This document shows, piece after piece, positions 5,277 to 7,806 of a stretch of 7,806 bases of DNA (within the stretch, counting starts at the first letter, position 1; each line of letters opens with the position of its first letter). The DNA is from Micromonosporaceae bacterium (GTDB lineage Bacteria; Actinomycetota; Actinomycetes; Mycobacteriales; Micromonosporaceae). The notes below the pieces were generated by a model. It had not been told where the DNA came from and made no database searches. It saw only the letters and a program-made list of their open reading frames with translations. The stretch lies in NCBI GenBank assembly GCA_017354595.1, contig JAFMQQ010000123.1, positions 1 to 7,806 of the forward strand. Reading direction: 5' to 3'. The position numbers and the translations under genes were made by a program.

Positions 5277-7331
5277 GTGGAGAGCCAAGCTGCGGTCCGT
5301 GAGGGCGACCTGCTGTGGCAGCCCGACCCCGAATGGATCGAGGGTACGAACCTGACCGCCTTCACCCGTTGGCTGGAACGCATGCGGGACCTGCGCTTCG
5401 CCGGGTACGCCGAGCTGTGGCAGTGGTCGGTGGAGGACCTGGACGGGTTCTGGCAGGCGATGTGGGAGTACTTCGACATCGAGGCCTCCACGCCGCCGAC
5501 CGCCGTGCTCGGCAAGCGCGGCATGCCGGGCGCCGAATGGTTTCCCGGTGCCCGGCTCAACTATGCCCAGCACGCGCTGCGGCACATGCACCCCGGCGAG
5601 CACGGGCACCCGGGCGAGCCGGCGCTGGTCTTCGCGAGCGAGACGGCGCCGCTGGCGCAGCTGTCCAAAGAGGACTTCGCCGGCCGGGTGCGCACCCTGG
5701 CGACCCGGCTGCGGGAGTTGGGCGTGCGGCCCGGGGACCGGGTGGTGGGGCTGCTGCCGAACATCCCGGAGGCGATCGTCGCCATGCTCGCCAGCGCGAG
5801 CATCGGTGCCATCTGGGCAGTCTGCTCGCCCGACTTCGGCTGGCGCGGGGTGCTGGACCGGTTCAGCCAGCTCCGCCCGAAGGTGCTCATCCACGTCGAC
5901 GGGTACTGGTACGGCGGGCTCAAGCGGGACCGGCGCGATGCGGTACGCGAGATCGCGGCCGGGCTGCCCGACCTGGAGCACGCCATCCAGCTGTCCTATC
6001 TGGAGCCTGAGGATCGCACTCCGATCGTGCCGGGCGCGCTGCGGTGGGACGAGGTGCTGGCCGGAGCGCCGGTCCCGGCCGACGGCTTCGCCTTCGAGCA
6101 GGTGCCGTTCGACCATCCACTGTGGATACTCTTCTCCTCGGGTACCACCGGCAAGCCGAAGCCGATCATGCACGGGCACGGCGGGATCCTGCTGGAGCAG
6201 CTGAAGCTGCAGCACCTCATCATGGACCTGCGACCACGGGAACGGCTGTTCTTCTTCACCACCACCGGGTGGATGATGTGGAACTTCCTGGCCAGCGCGC
6301 TGCTGCTGGACGTGGTACCGGTGCTGTACGACGGCAACCCGACCCATCCCGACGTGGACACCTTGTGGCGCCTGGCTTCCGAGAGTGGGGCGGGACTCTT
6401 CGGCACCAGCCCGGCCTTCACCGCGCTGATGCGCCAGGCCGGGATCCGGCCGGGGGAGCGGTACGACCTGTCCAGACTGCGCCAGATCATGCCGGCCGGC
6501 TCGCCGGTCGCCCCCGAGATCACCGCCTGGTTCTACCAGAACGTCAAGCGCGACGTCTGGGTCTCCACCGGCAGCGGCGGTACCGACACCTGCTGCGGGA
6601 TGGTGGGCGGGGTCGCCACCCTGCCGGTGTATGCGGGCGAGATCCAGGCGCGTTCGCTGGGCGTGGCCGCGTACGCCTTCGACGAGCACGGCAAGCCGGT
6701 CACCGACCAGGTGGGCGAGCTGGTCATCACCCAGCCGATGCCGTCGATGCCGGTCGGCTTCTGGGATGACCAGGACGGGCAGCGGTACCGCTCCTCGTAC
6801 TTCGACGTGTACCCGGGCGTATGGCGGCACGGCGACTTCTTCCGGATCAACCAGCGCGGCGGCTGCTTCGTGCTGGGCCGGTCGGACGCCACCCTCAACC
6901 GGCACGGGGTACGCATCGGCACCGCGGAGATCTACCGCTGCGTGGAGGAGATCGAGGGCGTCACCGAGGCTCTGGTGGTCAACCTGGACCTGCCCGGCGG
7001 CGGCTTCCACATGCCGCTGTTCGTCACCATGGCCGAAGGCGCGACTCTGGACCCGGCGACCGAGAAGGAGATCCGGGACCGGATCCGGCGCGAGTACAGC
7101 CCGCGCCACGTACCGGACCGGATCGTCGCGGTACCGGCGATCCCGCGAACGTTGTCCAACAAGAAGATGGAGGTGCCGGTACGCCGGGTGCTGCTCGGCA
7201 TGCCGGTGGAGCAGGCGGCCGACCGCAACGCCATGGCCGACCCGGACGCCCTGGACTTCTTCGCCAAGTACGCGCAGACCCAGCACGACTATCCGCTACC
7301 CACGCAACACCCCACCGGGAGCCAGCCATGA
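5277..7331 (+). CDS. Acetoacetyl-CoA synthetase (acetoacetate-CoA ligase)
   Basis: This ~684-residue enzyme is of the ANL superfamily and is slightly longer than the usual ~650-660. It activates acetoacetate with ATP and CoA to acetoacetyl-CoA, AMP and PPi in the cytoplasm. The N-terminal region (LLWQPDPEWIEGTNLTAF, FAGYAELWQWSVEDLDGFW) is typical of this subfamily. The phosphate-binding loop SSGTTGKPK is at 287-295, STGSGGTD at 430-437, WRHGDFF from 516 and the hinge motif GRSDATLNRHGVRIG from 534. The catalytic C-terminal lysine lies in LSNKKMEVP (Lys629/630). All expected motifs are intact. I chose the GTG at 5277, with GGGAG at 5259-5263 (a long 13-base spacing). A GTG at 5238 is possible but has no ribosome site and lies in the promoter region. 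The stop overlaps the next start, so the two genes are probably coupled. The true substrate could be another beta-keto acid. Confidence 0.94.
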   Translation: MESQAAVREGDLLWQPDPEWIEGTNLTAFTRWLERMRDLRFAGYAELWQWSVEDLDGFWQAMWEYFDIEASTPPTAVLGKRGMPGAEWFPGARLNYAQHALRHMHPGEHGHPGEPALVFASETAPLAQLSKEDFAGRVRTLATRLRELGVRPGDRVVGLLPNIPEAIVAMLASASIGAIWAVCSPDFGWRGVLDRFSQLRPKVLIHVDGYWYGGLKRDRRDAVREIAAGLPDLEHAIQLSYLEPEDRTPIVPGALRWDEVLAGAPVPADGFAFEQVPFDHPLWILFSSGTTGKPKPIMHGHGGILLEQLKLQHLIMDLRPRERLFFFTTTGWMMWNFLASALLLDVVPVLYDGNPTHPDVDTLWRLASESGAGLFGTSPAFTALMRQAGIRPGERYDLSRLRQIMPAGSPVAPEITAWFYQNVKRDVWVSTGSGGTDTCCGMVGGVATLPVYAGEIQARSLGVAAYAFDEHGKPVTDQVGELVITQPMPSMPVGFWDDQDGQRYRSSYFDVYPGVWRHGDFFRINQRGGCFVLGRSDATLNRHGVRIGTAEIYRCVEEIEGVTEALVVNLDLPGGGFHMPLFVTMAEGATLDPATEKEIRDRIRREYSPRHVPDRIVAVPAIPRTLSNKKMEVPVRRVLLGMPVEQAADRNAMADPDALDFFAKYAQTQHDYPLPTQHPTGSQP
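7317..7331 (+). promoter_or_regulatory. ATGA stop-start overlap with ribosome binding site
   Basis: The synthetase stop TGA (7329-7331) overlaps the next ATG (7328-7330). A GGGAG at 7317-7321 lies six bases before that ATG. This is the usual sign of translational coupling and indicates that both proteins are made from one transcript. Confidence 0.85.
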
Positions 7332-7806
7332 CCGACGCGCGTTCCTTCCCGCTACCGTCCCAGATCCCCGACGTGGCCGGCGCCGAGGCCTGGCGGGAGA
7401 TGTACCCGTACTTCATGCTCTTCCAGCCGGAGGACGACAACCGGTTCTGGTTCTACAATGCGATGCACTTCCCGGAGCCGATGCCGGCCTTCGACAGCAT
7501 CACGGCGGAGATCCCGTACACCGCGGTCAGCTCCAACCCGTCCCGGGTCTTCGTGCTGCCCACCACCCGCGGCATTGACCACCGTATCGTCAACGGGCGC
7601 ATCTACATCACCGCCAACCCGGTCACCGACCCGGAGGAGATCAGCCGCCGGCTGGCCATCTTCGAGCCGCGCGCGGGGCACTACTACGGCAACTGGGAAC
7701 GCCTCTACGCCGGCTGGAAAGAGCGGGTGGAGGCGCTGATCCGCCAGGTCGCGGCGATCGAGGTTCCGACACTGCCCTATGTGGACGATCTGGAGGTGGT
7801 CACCGA
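7328..7806 (+). CDS. PEP-synthase-related phosphotransferase, resembling phenylphosphate synthase subunit PpsA (3' end outside window)
   Basis: The frame is open from the ATG at 7328 to the right edge, giving 159 codons of a longer gene. The visible part has FPLPSQIPDV, then WREMYPYFMLF, then FWFYNAMHFPEPMPAFDSIT, then LPTTRGIDHRIVNGRIYI, NPVTDPEEI, GHYYGNWERLYAGWKERV and VPTLPYVDDLEVVT. As I recall, this order and wording match the N-terminal region of Thauera phenylphosphate synthase PpsA and related actinobacterial 'PEP-utilising enzyme, mobile region' proteins. PpsA carries the phosphohistidine domain that hands a phosphate from an ATP-binding partner (PpsB) to phenol. That histidine would be in the C-terminal part, which is not visible. 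Coupling to the synthetase gene and the MhpR-like regulator fits a catabolic role. The family call is fairly good; the substrate is unknown, and a phenol or a ketone enol are both guesses. Confidence 0.75.
   Translation, partial: MTDARSFPLPSQIPDVAGAEAWREMYPYFMLFQPEDDNRFWFYNAMHFPEPMPAFDSITAEIPYTAVSSNPSRVFVLPTTRGIDHRIVNGRIYITANPVTDPEEISRRLAIFEPRAGHYYGNWERLYAGWKERVEALIRQVAAIEVPTLPYVDDLEVVT

Noticed and set aside
5195..5560. An N-terminal extension of the IclR protein up to 5560
   Set aside because: It would overlap the start of the synthetase gene by nearly 300 bases, the added residues are not IclR-like, and a strong GGAGG site supports the start at 5194.
5250..7286. A 678-codon open frame on the minus strand opposite the synthetase gene
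   Set aside because: It is the mirror of a well-supported enzyme gene, is low in recognisable motifs and rich in His/Arg/Gly, as expected from the antisense of GC-rich coding DNA.

Overview
The window is very GC-rich and densely coding, and its codons favour G or C at the third position. Its metabolic proteins look actinobacterial: a FadB-type protein with a Streptomyces-like signature (GFFTSRVIGTF, GIGYPGWTGGVLQY), an IclR regulator, and a secreted protein carrying 'LDTR...FYNGS' repeats common in Streptomyces and Micromonosporaceae. I place it in the high-GC Actinomycetota, possibly near Micromonosporaceae. The family-level placement is inference.

Layout, left to right. (1) 1-1233, plus strand: the C-terminal part of a FadB-like multifunctional beta-oxidation enzyme. 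It is cut by the left edge, and a 24-bp tandem repeat encodes a Thr/Pro/Gly/Ala linker just before the NAD-binding domain. (2) 1234-1489: a 256-base gap between converging genes. (3) 1490-4198, minus strand: a large secreted protein made of a signal peptide, a right-handed parallel beta-helix, a PKD domain and three C-terminal copies of a ~120-residue beta-rich module. (4) 4316-5194, minus strand: an IclR-family regulator resembling MhpR. (5) 5195-5276: a short divergent promoter region. (6) 5277-7331, plus strand: acetoacetyl-CoA synthetase. (7) 7328 to the right edge, plus strand: the N-terminal ~159 residues of a PEP-synthase-related protein resembling the phenylphosphate synthase subunit PpsA. 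Its start codon overlaps the synthetase stop (ATGA).

The right half reads as one regulatory unit: a regulator of the aromatic-catabolism type, transcribed divergently from an acyl-CoA synthetase that is translationally coupled to a PpsA-like phosphotransferase. The FadB-like enzyme on the left could take 3-hydroxyacyl-CoA intermediates to beta-ketoacyl-CoA, which fits catabolism converging on acetoacetyl-CoA and acetyl-CoA. The beta-helix gene does not obviously belong to that pathway and may be an independent surface or secreted function lodged between the metabolic genes.

The best candidate for something undescribed is the pairing of acetoacetyl-CoA synthetase with a PpsA-like dikinase subunit. 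It suggests a pathway in which a phenol-like or enolisable ketone substrate is phosphorylated before being turned into a CoA-linked intermediate. The pairing is seen in the sequence, but the pathway is inference, and the deciding neighbours lie beyond the right edge.
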